From Brasenia schreberi (lineage: Eukaryota > Streptophyta > Magnoliopsida > Nymphaeales > Cabombaceae), in assembly GCA_036023115.1 (NCBI GenBank), contig JAYKKT010000056.1:930001-994000 (forward strand): a stretch of 64,000 nt of DNA. The letters run 5' to 3'. A program made the translations under genes and the position numbers. The stretch's first letter is position 1. Every line of letters starts with the position of its first letter. This document shows positions 30,736 through 41,149 of this stretch, one piece after another. The notes beneath the pieces are model-generated. The model was not told the origin of the DNA. It made no database searches and saw only the letters and a list, made by a program, of their open reading frames with translations.

Positions 30736-31032
30736 TCTCTCTCTCTCTCTTCCTATAATGTGGAGACATTAGGTACTACATTTGCTCATAACATTTTGTT
30801 TTGATACTTAATTTGCTTTTGCATTGATTTCCACTTATGTTGATGACCTGAAAAGTATTGGAAGTAAATGATAAACCATGAACTTGGTGTAGTTAGCTTC
30901 CAATATGACATAGAAATACGACGGAGACAATGCCCATGTATAACAAACACCACTGGTATGGAACAAGGCATGGTTTAGTTGCCAAGTGGCTTGATGCTTG
31001 TTTTGATGTTCTTTCTTGTTTATTTCTAATGT
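30736..31032. other. Intergenic DNA, nothing recognised
   Basis: Begins with a short CT run next to LINE-E. A 61-residue minus-strand frame (30786-30971) has no recognisable motif. Confidence 0.4.
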
Positions 31033-31040
31033 GATTCAAC

Positions 31041-31656
31041 TAGAGATGTCAAAAATGGGCCTGGCCCGGGGACAGGTGGGGAGAGCAGGCCAGAGAATTG
31101 TGGCCCATATTTGAAGCAGGTTCAAATGGCCTAGAGGGTCGATGCCGGGCTGGCCCATGGGGCCATAGACCCATTGGATATTAGATCCGGTATGTAAGAC
31201 TCGATTCAAATCTACTTGAAATCCAGTCCAACCACAACATTTTAGGCTTCAACAAGCCATATACACATACACATGTAATAGAAAAACTATATACATATAT
31301 ATACATGTAATGGAAAAACTATACATATATATATATATATACACATGTAATTGAAAAGCCTACACATATATATGTAGTATATATATAGTACATATCAATA
31401 TGTATATATATATATATATATGTATATGTATATATAATGAAAAAAACTCTATATATATGTAGTACATATAAATATGAGTCATACATATTACATATATACA
31501 TGTAATAAAAATTATATATCTATACATGTAACATAGTATATATATGTATATGTAAACATGTAATTGAAAAACTATATATATATATATGGGGGCTAGGCCA
31601 GCACTTTAGAGGCCCATATAAAATGTGGCCCTACCTGGGCCATATTGACATCTCTA
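31041..31656. mobile_element. hAT-type MITE with internal minisatellite
   Basis: A 616-bp element with TIRs TAGAGATGTCAA...GGGCC and GGGCCATATTGACATCTCTA. The flanks GATTCAAC (31033-31040) and GATTTAAT (31657-31664) look like a decayed 8-bp TSD. TAGRGRTGTCAA ends with GGGCC-rich subterminal DNA are typical of plant hAT MITEs. The centre (about 31255-31585) is a TATA-rich minisatellite built on ACATGTAATNGAAAAACTATA units. No coding capacity. Confidence 0.82.
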
Positions 31657-31746
31657 GATTTAATGTTGGGTCGAAGACATTTTCTTTTTAGTGCTTATAC
31701 ACTTCCACAGTTGCTTCAAAACACATTGTTCAACACGATTCTAATT

Positions 31747-31889
31747 CTTCTTCTTTTTTTGGTTACAAGAGGACACCAAAGCCTTAACACCCACACCCAC
31801 ACATGCACCTTCTAGGAGTCGAACTCTTCTCCACCAACAATGGCACTAGAGCACTCTGTCGTTAAGCTACCGCTCTCGGCGCCAACAGA
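31747..31889 (-). mobile_element. tRNA-derived SINE with TSD
   Basis: A 143-bp element, minus strand, flanked by ATTCTAATT (31738-31746 and 31890-31898). It starts GCCGAGAGCGGTAGCTTAAC, a tRNA-like head with an A box (GTAGCTTAACGAC). The B box is GAGTTCGACTCC, and it ends CTCTTGTAACC plus an A-run and AGAAGAAG. This is the arrangement of plant SINEs transcribed by RNA polymerase III with a TTGTA end, and the best-preserved copy of the family here. Confidence 0.85.
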
Positions 31890-31899
31890 ATTCTAATTT

Positions 31900-32394
31900 T
31901 GTTATGTTGTATCTGGTGTCATTTGAACATTTAACTCCAAATACAAAGAGCATGCTTTATCGTTTCCTCAGAGATTTTCCTTTTCAGAATGTCCTTTTTT
32001 TTAATACACCAACTTCCCCTCTGTTAACCTCATTATGGATCCAAAAGTACAATCTTTTATGCATCATTTTGTATCCTTTTCGCTTGATGGTGGCAATGCT
32101 TTTCAATGTCGTATTCATTTAAAGAGGTTGATGTTAAACTTGTCTTTTCTGCCACAGATGAAAAGTATTCCAAGGTCTATTCGTATGTATTGATATGTAC
32201 AAGCAGTTGGAAAAAGTTTCCTATAAAGAGACATAATTTAGTGGTAATACTATTTTATTTTATATAATAATTTGTCATTATTTTTAATTAATATAATTTT
32301 TTAGAAATGTTAGTCATAGACACTCTAAACATTCTCCAACTTTTTGACTTCTTTTTATCATCAAGAACTAGATTTGATGACAATAAATTAGGCA
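31900..32394. other. Intergenic DNA, nothing recognised
   Basis: AT-rich, with one chance frame of 72 codons. No repeat or domain is seen. Confidence 0.4.
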
Positions 32395-32730
32395 AATTGT
32401 CACTAACACAATATCATTTGCAAATAACATATACCAAGGTAGTTCATCTATAATATGTTTTGTTAACTTGGCAATGACCAATACAAATAAATATGGACTT
32501 CAAGTTTATTCCTGATATAATCCAATATTAACTTCAAAAGAAATTTGTCATTTCTACGTGGATCCTTGCATATATTTGTACACTATTATAAATGTCTCTT
32601 ATAAGATTGATATATTAATGTGATACCTCTTATTTTTCAAGATTATTCAAAAAATCTCTTGACGCCTCATCGTGAGCTTTTTCTAGATCAATAACTACTT
32701 TGTAAAGTTGTTTTTGTATACATTTGACAA
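32395..32730 (-). mobile_element. LINE-F: internal RTE-LINE fragment
   Basis: Matches the FADD-to-motif-A interval of the LINE RT on the minus strand (the region encoding MLFADD, DELTKHIQDE, the DMYDGAK block and IDLEKAYD), heavily mutated. Its 5' part continues into the duplicated unit described at 32610-34160. Confidence 0.75.
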
Positions 32731-34160
32731 TTAAGACCCATATCATTCCTTTTATGAAATCCATATTTGGTGACCGCCAAACTTTTGTAAGAACTACTTG
32801 AACAACTCATAAGATGTATTCATTGTTTAGATATTTTGAACTCGTACATGCTTGATCACTTTGTTTGATTAGTTTGACCACCATCATTTAAGCTTGGTTA
32901 CTCACAAGGCTCTTTTTTGGACATAGAGTCCAAAGAAATCGCATACACATTAAGTATAAAGACCCACAAGAGAGTACTTGGGATGCATAAAGTTGATAAA
33001 GTTGATTTCGATGATGATGTTGCTTTCGGACAGTCTGGCAACATGTCTATATGACTGTAACAACTATATAGATTCTATGTCACTCTAAATGCAACGATTT
33101 TTGTTGAGAGACTCGATGCATTAGTACTAGGTTTGTCCTTCAGCAAATAGACACCAAGAAGCAATTATATTGATGTAGGTAAAGTGAGATTTGTTTATCC
33201 TTTTATACTTGTTTATATTGTGGTTCTTTATATTATACAAAAACTAATTATCTTCCTTTCTTGCATTCATAAAAGAAAATACTAAAGAAATTTTTTTATT
33301 AGTTGGTATAAATCGAATAATCTCAAGAAAAAATATCTTATATCTATTTGTGTTATATGTGAAATCAAACTCCACAACAACCTTTGGATATATACCAAAA
33401 TGATTGAAGTGAAGAAAGGATGAACAAAAACAATATCACTAATTCAATCTCTCTCCTATCTTATGATGACATGTGCAAAACTTGTGTGATCTATTTGTTA
33501 TAAAAGTTAGTGGAGAAAAGATTAGAAATGATTGATCATTAATCTCTTCTTTTGGGATTTTAAGCCTCGTACTATAAATGTGCTTTAATGTGAATATATT
33601 TGAGTCATCATGTTGCTTTTATCTCTTCTTTTGTCAGTTTCTACTTAGCATCAATCAATCTACTAACATATACATATACTTTAAGATACAACAATAGGGT
33701 ATGATTACGTGTCCTATTAACACAAGCAAAGAAAATATTAGAAACGATTGATCATTAATCTCTTCTTTTGGGATTTTAAGCCTCGTACTATAAATGTGCT
33801 TTAATGTGAATATATTTGAGTCATCATGTTGCTTTTATCTCTTCTTTTATTAGTTTCTACTTAGCATCAATCAATCTACTAACATATACATATACTTTAA
33901 GATACAACAGTAGGGTATGATTACGTGTCCTATTAACACAAACGACCTCTAAAAACCATCACTTTCATTTAAGTCATGAGTTTAAAAAGACTTTTACCTT
34001 TTTCCTACTCGTTTAGTGACTACTTTCAATATCAACACGTTTCTTACTTCTATATCATCACTCCTTTCCTATCCAAGATGCTCTTTATCTTTATGTTAAA
34101 CGAGATATTATAATGACAAACTCTTATTCTTTTCAACATCTCTTTAATATTGAAGTAACT
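32610..34160. repeat. Dispersed duplication, copy B, with inner tandem repeat
   Basis: Direct repeat of 27885-29195, about 4.7 kb away. It contains an extra local duplication: 33515-33730 is repeated at 33731-33946 with a period of 216 bases. The corresponding stretch of copy A (about 28765-28980) is single. No coding capacity is seen. Confidence 0.85.
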
Positions 34161-34185
34161 GATTACGACTCCAACATACTATATT

Positions 34186-34350
34186 AATAACAACAACTAA
34201 GCCTTTTCTCATACTAGATGGGGTAGGCTACATGGATTCTTTGTTTCCATAGAGTCCTATCATAATTTGTAGGATCCATTGTAGAAAAATCTTACAAAGT
34301 TTTACGCCGACTGTCGAAAGCCTAACGCAACCCTCCTTTATTTGAGCTTG
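34186..34350 (-). mobile_element. LINE-G: internally deleted RTE LINE, both ends kept
   Basis: On the minus strand, the 5' UTR of the LINE (AAATAAAGGAGGGTTGCGTT, then the TTTTGTAAGATTT... and ATGGATCC region corresponding to the start codon of the long frame) is joined after about 100 bases to the 3' terminal sequence (ACAAAGAATCCATGTAGCC, then AAAAGGCTTAGTTGTTGTT). About 3.1 kb between these is missing. The result is a roughly 160-bp element carrying only the LINE's own termini. Confidence 0.8.
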
Positions 34351-34875
34351 GGTTTCGTGTTAAGTGTCGTATCGGTAGAAAGCTCATGTTTGGGTTGTAC
34401 TCGAATCACATGATTTTGTAAACTCCTTTCCAGACATGCTCATGATCATCTCGTCATCCCTTCCATATGAAACTCTAACAAATCCAGAGATTTTGCTAAA
34501 CACTGCAAGTCGTTCTTTTGAAAAGTTAAGGAGCAAACTTAACTCGACAAGTAGATCCAAAAATGTTTCGAGTTCAGGTCTAAGTCGAGCATTCCTCGAG
34601 TTGTGCCTAAGCTAACACAAAGCAACTCAACACAAGTCTTTTATCATCTTCCTTCCCTTTTCCTTTTATTGAATGGATAAAATTAGATCCCTCAATCTGA
34701 ATTATGCGAAAGAGGGTGAAAACAAAACAACGTGGATGAAAACAAAAATGATACAGAATACGGTAACAACTCTGTTCAGTGATCTATGTTGCCTTTTTTC
34801 GTCGACTCTCCCGCATCCTCGGCAATTCCAGTTGACTCTCCTGCATCCTCTACTTTCGGCTTTTTGGAGCTTCAA
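34351..34875. other. Intergenic DNA, nothing recognised
   Basis: No domain-bearing frame. The short frame at 34673-34897 overlaps the presumed LTR border and looks like chance. Confidence 0.4.
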
Positions 34876-35274
34876 TGAGGTAGACAGTAGTGGATGAACA
34901 GGTACATGTGTTTTCTGCGTTTCAAGGTTTCCTCATAATAGGATTTGCCTGAGAGGAATATCTGCTTGTATACGATTGATGTGTTATTCTCTTGCGCTAC
35001 TCTGTATTTATAGAGCAATGCCTTCTCCATTTTCCTCTCGGATTCTTTACTGGGCTTTCCTTTTTCTGAAGACTTTATCCGATCAATTACGGATAAGCTC
35101 TGTAACCGCCTGGCGGTTTCAGCCAATCATGACCGTTACGGCCTCCTTTATCGCAATGCTTGCATAGATAACAGTTAGATGACCAGTCCAACCATTTCTA
35201 TGTTGGGATTGCCGAGAATGACCATTTATTTCCTTAAATCTCCTACTTTGCCATTTGAGCCAAGTGTACTAACA
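34876..35274 (-). repeat. Copia-2 3' LTR (lower border tentative)
   Basis: On the minus strand it begins TGTTAGTACACTTGG immediately after the purine tract AAAGTGGGAGGAAAA. It holds a TATA box (CTATAAATAC, about 35003-35013) and may end at ...CTACCTCA (34876). No second LTR is available to confirm the lower border. Confidence 0.6.
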
Positions 35275-35403
35275 TTTTCCTCCCACTTTTCCAGGGTTTT
35301 CCTAGTAATGTCATTTCATGATTGTTATTGCAATCACCATCCGTTTTCTGGTTTTTTATTTACACAACAATCAAACATATCTCAAACCTATGTTTGCAAA
35401 ATG

Positions 35404-36255
35404 TTATGAGAAAATATCCTCAGTTATGCCTTTAGTCAAGGGATCTACCAACATATCATGAGTTGGCATGTATGAGATAATTATTTTCTTTCTCATAACC
35501 ATATCATAAACATAGTGGTATTTAACTATTATATGCTTGCTTTTGGAGTTGTTAGCTCCACTCTTGATAAGAGTAATTGTTGTGTTGTTGTCACAGTAAA
35601 TAATACTTACCTCGTCTGCTATCTCTAGCTTTAAATCTCGTATGAAGCGGCCTATCCAAACAGCACTCGTTGCAACCATACAACAAGCCACATACTTAGT
35701 TGGTTGTGTATGCAATGCTACACAACCCTATTTCTTATATGCCAAAGAAACAACACCACCTCCAAATAAGAATATTTGTCCCGAAGTTGATTTGTTGTCA
35801 TCTTTCCTCCCAGCAAAATCAACATCTGAGTATCCTACCACTTTCAGTTCATTTGCTTGAAAACACAGTTTCAAGTCTTTTGTTCCTTTTAGATATCTTA
35901 AAATCCTTTTTATAACTATCCAATACTGTCATCCAAGATTACTTTGATATCTACTCAAAAGACCAACAACGAAGCTGATATCAGGTCTTCGACAAAACAA
36001 AACATACATCAAGCTACCCACAGCTTGTGCATAAGGAATGTTAGGCTTATCGTCTCCTTTACCGAGATAATCTACCTTACTCAGTTTGACCCCTTTTGCA
36101 ACGGGTATAATAGCAGACTTGCATTCACCCATTTTGAACTTCTTGACGATATAGTCAATATATCTCTCCTGACTTAGGCATAAGAGCTTAGATTCTCTAT
36201 CCCAAGAAATCTTTATACCCAGGATATAAGATGTTTTCTCTATATCTTTTATTTT
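35404..36255 (-). pseudogene. Copia-2 RNase H and RT C-terminal part
   Basis: The frame at 35404-35715 has RNase H text (EVSIIYCDNNTTITLIKSG, KHIIVKYHYVYDMV) and the terminal DPLTKGI motif. The frame at 35929-36132 has the RT/RNase H linker (IPYAQAVGSLMY, RRPDISFVVGLLSRYQ). A stop or shift lies between them near 35920. Confidence 0.88.
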
Positions 36256-36266
36256 GAGCTTTGAGT

Positions 36267-37266
36267 TTAACCTTTGACAATCATCTCATTGTCATTGTCA
36301 GTCAACAATATGTCATCTACATATAATGATAAGATAACAAAGTGGCTCCCATTGTTCCAAACATAAACACAGTGATCAAGCTCATTAGCCACAAACACAA
36401 GTTCAATAATGACGTTTTGAAAAGTCAAATACCATTGGCGAGGTGATTGTTTCAGACCATGTAAGGATTTTCTCAACCTATATACTTTATCTTCTTGGTT
36501 TTTAACCGTATATCCTTTGGGTTGCTGCATGTATATGATTTCATCTAAATCTCCATTTAGAAAAGTTGTTTTTACATATAACTAATGTAAATCCAAATCA
36601 TAATATACAGATATTGCAAGGATTATCCTTATGAATGCAAATTTCGGAATAGAAAAATATGTCTCAACATAATTTATTCCCTCCTTTTATGAGAAACCCT
36701 TTACAAATAACTTTGCTTTAAACTTGTCGATTGAACCATTGATCTTATATTTCTTTTTTCAGAACTCATTTACAGCCTATGACTTTCCTTCCTTTTAGCA
36801 AATTAGTCAATTCCCAAACTTGATTTTTCTCCATTAATTCAATTCCCTCATCCAATGCTTTCCCCCAGTTTGTTGCTTCCGATGAGTTCATAATTTGTTG
36901 ATAAGTCAAGTTATCAGTCAACTCACCTAAATCCATCGAATTACACACTTCTTCTGCAAGATAAGTGTGATAATCCTTTAAGTAGGACGGTGTGGCCCAA
37001 GGCCTTTTACGTCCACTTAAAGTTTCAGTTGTTTGAGGAAGGTCTTCTATGGGTTCAAACGATGATTGATCTAGGCCTACTAGATCGTCAACATACTCAT
37101 CATTATTTTTCAAGATATCATTTTTAATATCTTTTAAGAATTCAACATCTTTGCTCTCTATCAGTTTATGATCCTTATGATAAAACCGATATCCCTTTGA
37201 GCATTTAGGATATCCAATGAATATACATCTCAAGGACTTACTGTTTAGCTTATCTCTATTGATCAA
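36267..37266 (-). pseudogene. Copia-2 integrase end, linker and RT core
   Basis: The frame at 36766-37266 carries the integrase C-terminal region (CIFIGYPKCSKGYRFYHKD), an acidic linker and the RT entry (EATNWGKALDEGIELMEKNQ, VWELTNL). The frame at 36267-36530 carries RT motifs YRLRKSLHGLKQSPRQWY and SLYVDDILLTDND, in which the catalytic YVDD box is intact. A broken stretch (about 36535-36765) lies between them. Confidence 0.9.
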
Positions 37267-37355
37267 GGATCTTTACATGAGCAATTGATCCCCACCTCCT
37301 CAGATGACCTAGATTGGGTTTTCTTCCAAACCACATCTCATCGATACTCTCATTT

Positions 37356-38778
37356 GACATCTATAGATGACACAAACAAATAATAAGATAACATAAAAAA
37401 AAATATTATAAGAAAAATATAAAAAAATAGACGCCGGTCAATTCCATCTCCAAACACATGAAAGATGCATCTCTTTAAGAAAAGGGACACATGCTATCCA
37501 TGAGAGCAAGCCATGTACCCCCTTTTTGGGTGATGCAACCGACCTATGCCTCCTCATTAAGGAAGACGGGGTTAGCCCGCATCTCTCCATGAGGGAATGA
37601 TGAGAGAGACAAGAAGGAGAAGGGTGGCATGAAGGAAAGAGATGAGAGGAAAAATGAAGGATAAACTAAGGAATGGCAACGAGTTCCAACATTATGAAAG
37701 GGAGAGAAGGAAGGAGAGACAAAGAGTAGAGGTGACACGCGTGAGTAAAGGAGAGACAGGGGGTGCGCTTAGTAAGGTTAAGGCTAGAACTATTCACGCC
37801 AAGGGGTGTGGGCTTGATAAAAAGGTTGTCTTTAAAAACACCATCTTTTGTCAAGATTTTAGGTCTTTTTGACACTATGGAACATTTTCCTATTACCGTG
37901 ACACGTCAGAATGACAGTACAACACTACTGTACGTTATCTTATAGAAGTTAACACACAAGGTGAGACAATTCCAGCCAAAGTCAAGCTCCCATATATATG
38001 GTTGATAGGTTCATAACAGTCCCCTAGGCAGCATTATTTTCCTTCCATTTTTTCAAAAAAGCACAATTTTCGAGTATATACAAGGCATTTTTGCAGGAGA
38101 ATTAAAAGGTAATTAAGCTCTCATAGCAAATAAAATGTGTGGATCAATTTTGGTGGTCCTCCATTTCTTGTGATTAACGACATATAAACTACTACAGACA
38201 TTGATTATCATTCACACGAGACCCACTACAAATTTTGGAACCAACGACAATCTCAACCAGGATTTTCTTAGTAATGTCAAAGATCTTCCATTTCACAACC
38301 CATTCTTTAGTCAATATGACATTGACAGATAGACAAACACATAAACCAAGTAAACTAAACATCAAAATCATATCATAACGTCAAAGAATACTAAAAGATC
38401 AATGAAGCATATCTCTTTGAACTTTACGCATTACATACTACAAGAATTCACATCCTTCAACTGCATAGAATTGTGGTCTAGACATTAAACTTTTAGGCTA
38501 TAAACAAAAGATATGCTGATTCTCCTCAAATTGTTGGAGATAGGGACCTAAATAGATTATACTCGACTTAAATGGACATGAATAATAGGATAATAGGGTG
38601 ATCGAATTCAGAGTATCACAAGAATGAAAACGTACAATTAAAAAATGATAATTCTTTCACAAATATATTGAGCATCTTTTGGTTATATATCTTAAACTGA
38701 TTAGTGTTAGTATAAATCTGAATCAATTTATGGACTACTTTGGGCTGTTGGATGACACCATAACCAGGTTAGATCTCA
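37356..38778. other. Intergenic DNA, nothing recognised
   Basis: Includes a purine-rich patch (37600-37760) that makes several Arg/Lys/Glu-rich chance frames. No domain or repeat pair is seen. Confidence 0.4.
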
Positions 38779-38786
38779 AATGGGTG

Positions 38787-41106
38787 CTATGTTATCAATA
38801 GCACGCTATAGCGTTTTAGCGGGCTGTAAAACGCTATAGCGGGTGACCCGCCAAAACCGCTATAGCGCCATCTACAGCGCTATAGCGGGCCGCTATAGGG
38901 GCCCGCTATAGCACTATAAGCGGACGTTATAGTTTTTATTGAATCGGGTCGGGTCGATCAGGATCGACCCGATCCAAAAGATACAAATACGCAAACGAAG
39001 CCCTCGTCCCTGTGCCTTCTCTCCCTCTCGACTAACTCTCTCTCTCCCACCTCTCTATCTGTCGCCTCTCCTTCTGCTGCCTTCACTCCCACTCGTGTCC
39101 TGTCGTCGTTCCCTCTTAGGTAAGTATTCCTCTCGGATATCTCTCTCTCTCCCGAATCAAGTCATAAGGTCCCGCGCATCAAAGAGGCGAAGCCCGCCCT
39201 TCCGAAAAAATCCTACTTTCCCTCTCTTTCTCTTTCCCCCGCTTTCCCTCCTCGTGAGATGAAGCGTCTGCCGCTGCTTTCCTGCATCATCTTCCCCCAA
39301 ATCTGTCGCTTCTAAACCCTTTTGTGCGCTCGGGTTTTGGTGCTAGGGTTAGGGTTGGGTCATTCTGAGGCGTTTTGTTGCTTTGTTCGTGTATTTGTTT
39401 GGGGGTACAACCGATGTAGCCGGCTCCGGAGACGGCGTGGCAGCACGATATGTTCACGGATCAGGCCCCGACAGCGTATGCTAGCCTTGCAGCGCAGTCG
39501 ATCCAAACGGGAACGAAGCTTTACATTTCAAATTTGGAATGCAGGGTTTCCAATGAAGATATTAAGGTTCTTTACATTGCTTTGCGAAGTGTACTTAGCT
39601 TTTCTAATTTTCTACGTGAATGTTGCATACAACAATTTATGGGCTTTGTCCCATATAGCCATATCAATGCAGATTAGTTTTCTAAAGTTCAGATTTATTT
39701 GTTGAATCATGTAGTCGAACCTAAAATCTAACTGAGATGGATGCCAGGTTTGATAGTGAACAACGCATTTAAACTTATGGCTTCCTTGGCTTTTAAAATT
39801 TTATTATATGGTTGCTTTGCTTGATCCAAGACCAGAGAACATGGTTCTTATTGATGCTTATACTTACTGTGTTGTTTTGATACACTTTGCTCCCTTTACC
39901 TACTGTGTTTTTTGTTGTTTTATAATCATTGTTGGAAAAACATTTAGATCTGTGAAAGAATCTCACAACAGAAACCTAGAACTTGTTGAGATGTATGAAA
40001 ACCTGAACCCTATGCTAGTCATAGTCAACCAAAAATTCGCATGACCCTGCTTTTTAAGAGGCACTTTTGGTAGATATTCTAGAGAATGCATGCTATTTAA
40101 ATTCTAAGGGTTCTTATTTTCCGGTCATTTTGGTATTCTATTGTATGTGCATGCTTTCACTTGGTTTTGCTTAGTTCATTTTCACTTTTCATATTCGTTA
40201 TAAGATACCATCCATTAAGACAGTCAGTATCTCTGAATATGTTGTCTCTGCATGTGTCAGGAACTTTTCGCAAAGGTTGGCGATTTAAAACGCTTTGGTA
40301 TCCACTATGATAGGAGTGGGAGGTCAAAGGCAAAGGCATGTATCTTTGCTTTTATGTTAGTTTCACTTTTTGAGTGGCAAGTATTTGACGAGCAAGATCC
40401 ATGCTTTCAGAGCACTGCTAAAGTTGTGTTTTCACGAAGATCATATGCTCTGGCAGTTGTCAAGAGGTACAACAATGTGCAACTTGATGGGAAGCCGATG
40501 AAGATAGAGATCATAGGAACGAATGTGTCAGCAACTTCTTCATTACCACAAGCTACAAATGGCTTATTGGGGAACCCCAGTAGCTTTTCGAGGAGGTAAT
40601 ATTGGTCATGGAAGTTTTAGTAGTTTGAGTTTGTTTTCGTACTTCCACCTGATATTTTCATATGCTATCCAACAAATTTAGGACCATCTGAAAATCTTTT
40701 TTGCCTTTGATATGTCTATCCAGTCCAGGTGCTATTGCCTTAATCTCTCATTATTTAAACTGTTGAACATGTTGGTGATAGAAGTTTTTGATCTTCTTTT
40801 GCCTTTCTTTTTTGCTTTAATGTCCGAACTTTTATGCACTTTGGTTGGAGATGAGGTATACTACAAATAATATGGGCTAAAAGGTATGTGGCATTCCTCC
40901 TTTATTACTTTTTCCTGTTCATTAGTGAGTGTTTTGCTCATTCATTTATTAAAGAACTGGTTATGTTTATTGATATTTCTTAAAAGTTAGAAAACCTATT
41001 ATATATATAATTTTTTAATCATAAATAAAAGTGTACCGCTATATCCCCGCTACCGCTATATCAGGGTCAACCACTAACAACCCGCTAACCGCTATTGATA
41101 ACATAG
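38787..41106 (+). mobile_element. Pack-type TIR transposon carrying ALY/REF exons
   Basis: A 2,320-bp unit bounded by TIRs CTATGTTATCAATAGC and GCTATTGATAACATAG and an exact 8-bp TSD, AATGGGTG (38779-38786 and 41107-41114). The 8-bp TSD points to the hAT superfamily. The left subterminal DNA (38800-38935) is packed with the self-complementary word GCTATAGC, and the right end has diverged forms. No transposase is present; the interior is a piece of a host mRNA-export gene with introns. The element is therefore non-autonomous and must have moved with that piece. Confidence 0.88.
39420..40599 (+). pseudogene. Captured ALY/REF (THO4) RNA-binding gene fragment
   Basis: Exons 39420-39566, 40261-40329 and 40411-40599 (or to 40596) join in phase 0. 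They read PAPETAWQHDMF, then the RRM with RNP2 KLYISNLE, VSNEDIK, ELFAKVGDLKRFGIHYDRSG, the RNP1-like STAKVVFSRR, and VKRYNNVQLDGKPMKIEI. This is the central part of ALY/REF adaptors, which link the exon-junction and THO machinery to mRNA export. The N-terminal DMSLDDLIK-type helicase-binding motif and the C-terminal RGG tail are not found. The donor of the second exon is GC rather than GT (40330-40331). A pyrimidine-rich leader with a GTAAGT donor near 39120 suggests that some 5' UTR was captured too. Probably non-functional, though an RRM-only product is conceivable. Confidence 0.85.
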
Positions 41107-41149
41107 AATGGGTGTCTAGATCAGGTTTGAATTTGTCATGATCGCAACA

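Larger units (their letters stand above)
34876..37355 (-). mobile_element. Copia-2: 3' half of a Ty1/copia element
   Basis: Minus-strand remnant with, in order, integrase C-terminus, linker, RT, RNase H, purine tract and 3' LTR. The 5' LTR, gag, protease and integrase core are absent; the match ends at about 37355 with MWFGRKPNLGHLRRWGSIAH-like text. Its RNase H (YCDNNTTITLI) and C-terminus (LVDPLTKGITED) resemble those of Copia-1, so the two appear to belong to the same lineage. Frames are longer than in Copia-1, so it is younger or less decayed. Confidence 0.88.

Noticed and set aside
37544..37875. Several overlapping Arg/Lys/Glu or Ser/Phe/Leu-rich frames
   Set aside because: Strand-symmetric frames over a purine-rich patch; no motif and no homologue recognised.
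38939..39705. Frames of 107 and 127 codons inside the Pack element
   Set aside because: They are in different frames from the ALY/REF exons and are Pro/Leu/Ser- or Arg-rich products of the pyrimidine-rich leader and an intron.
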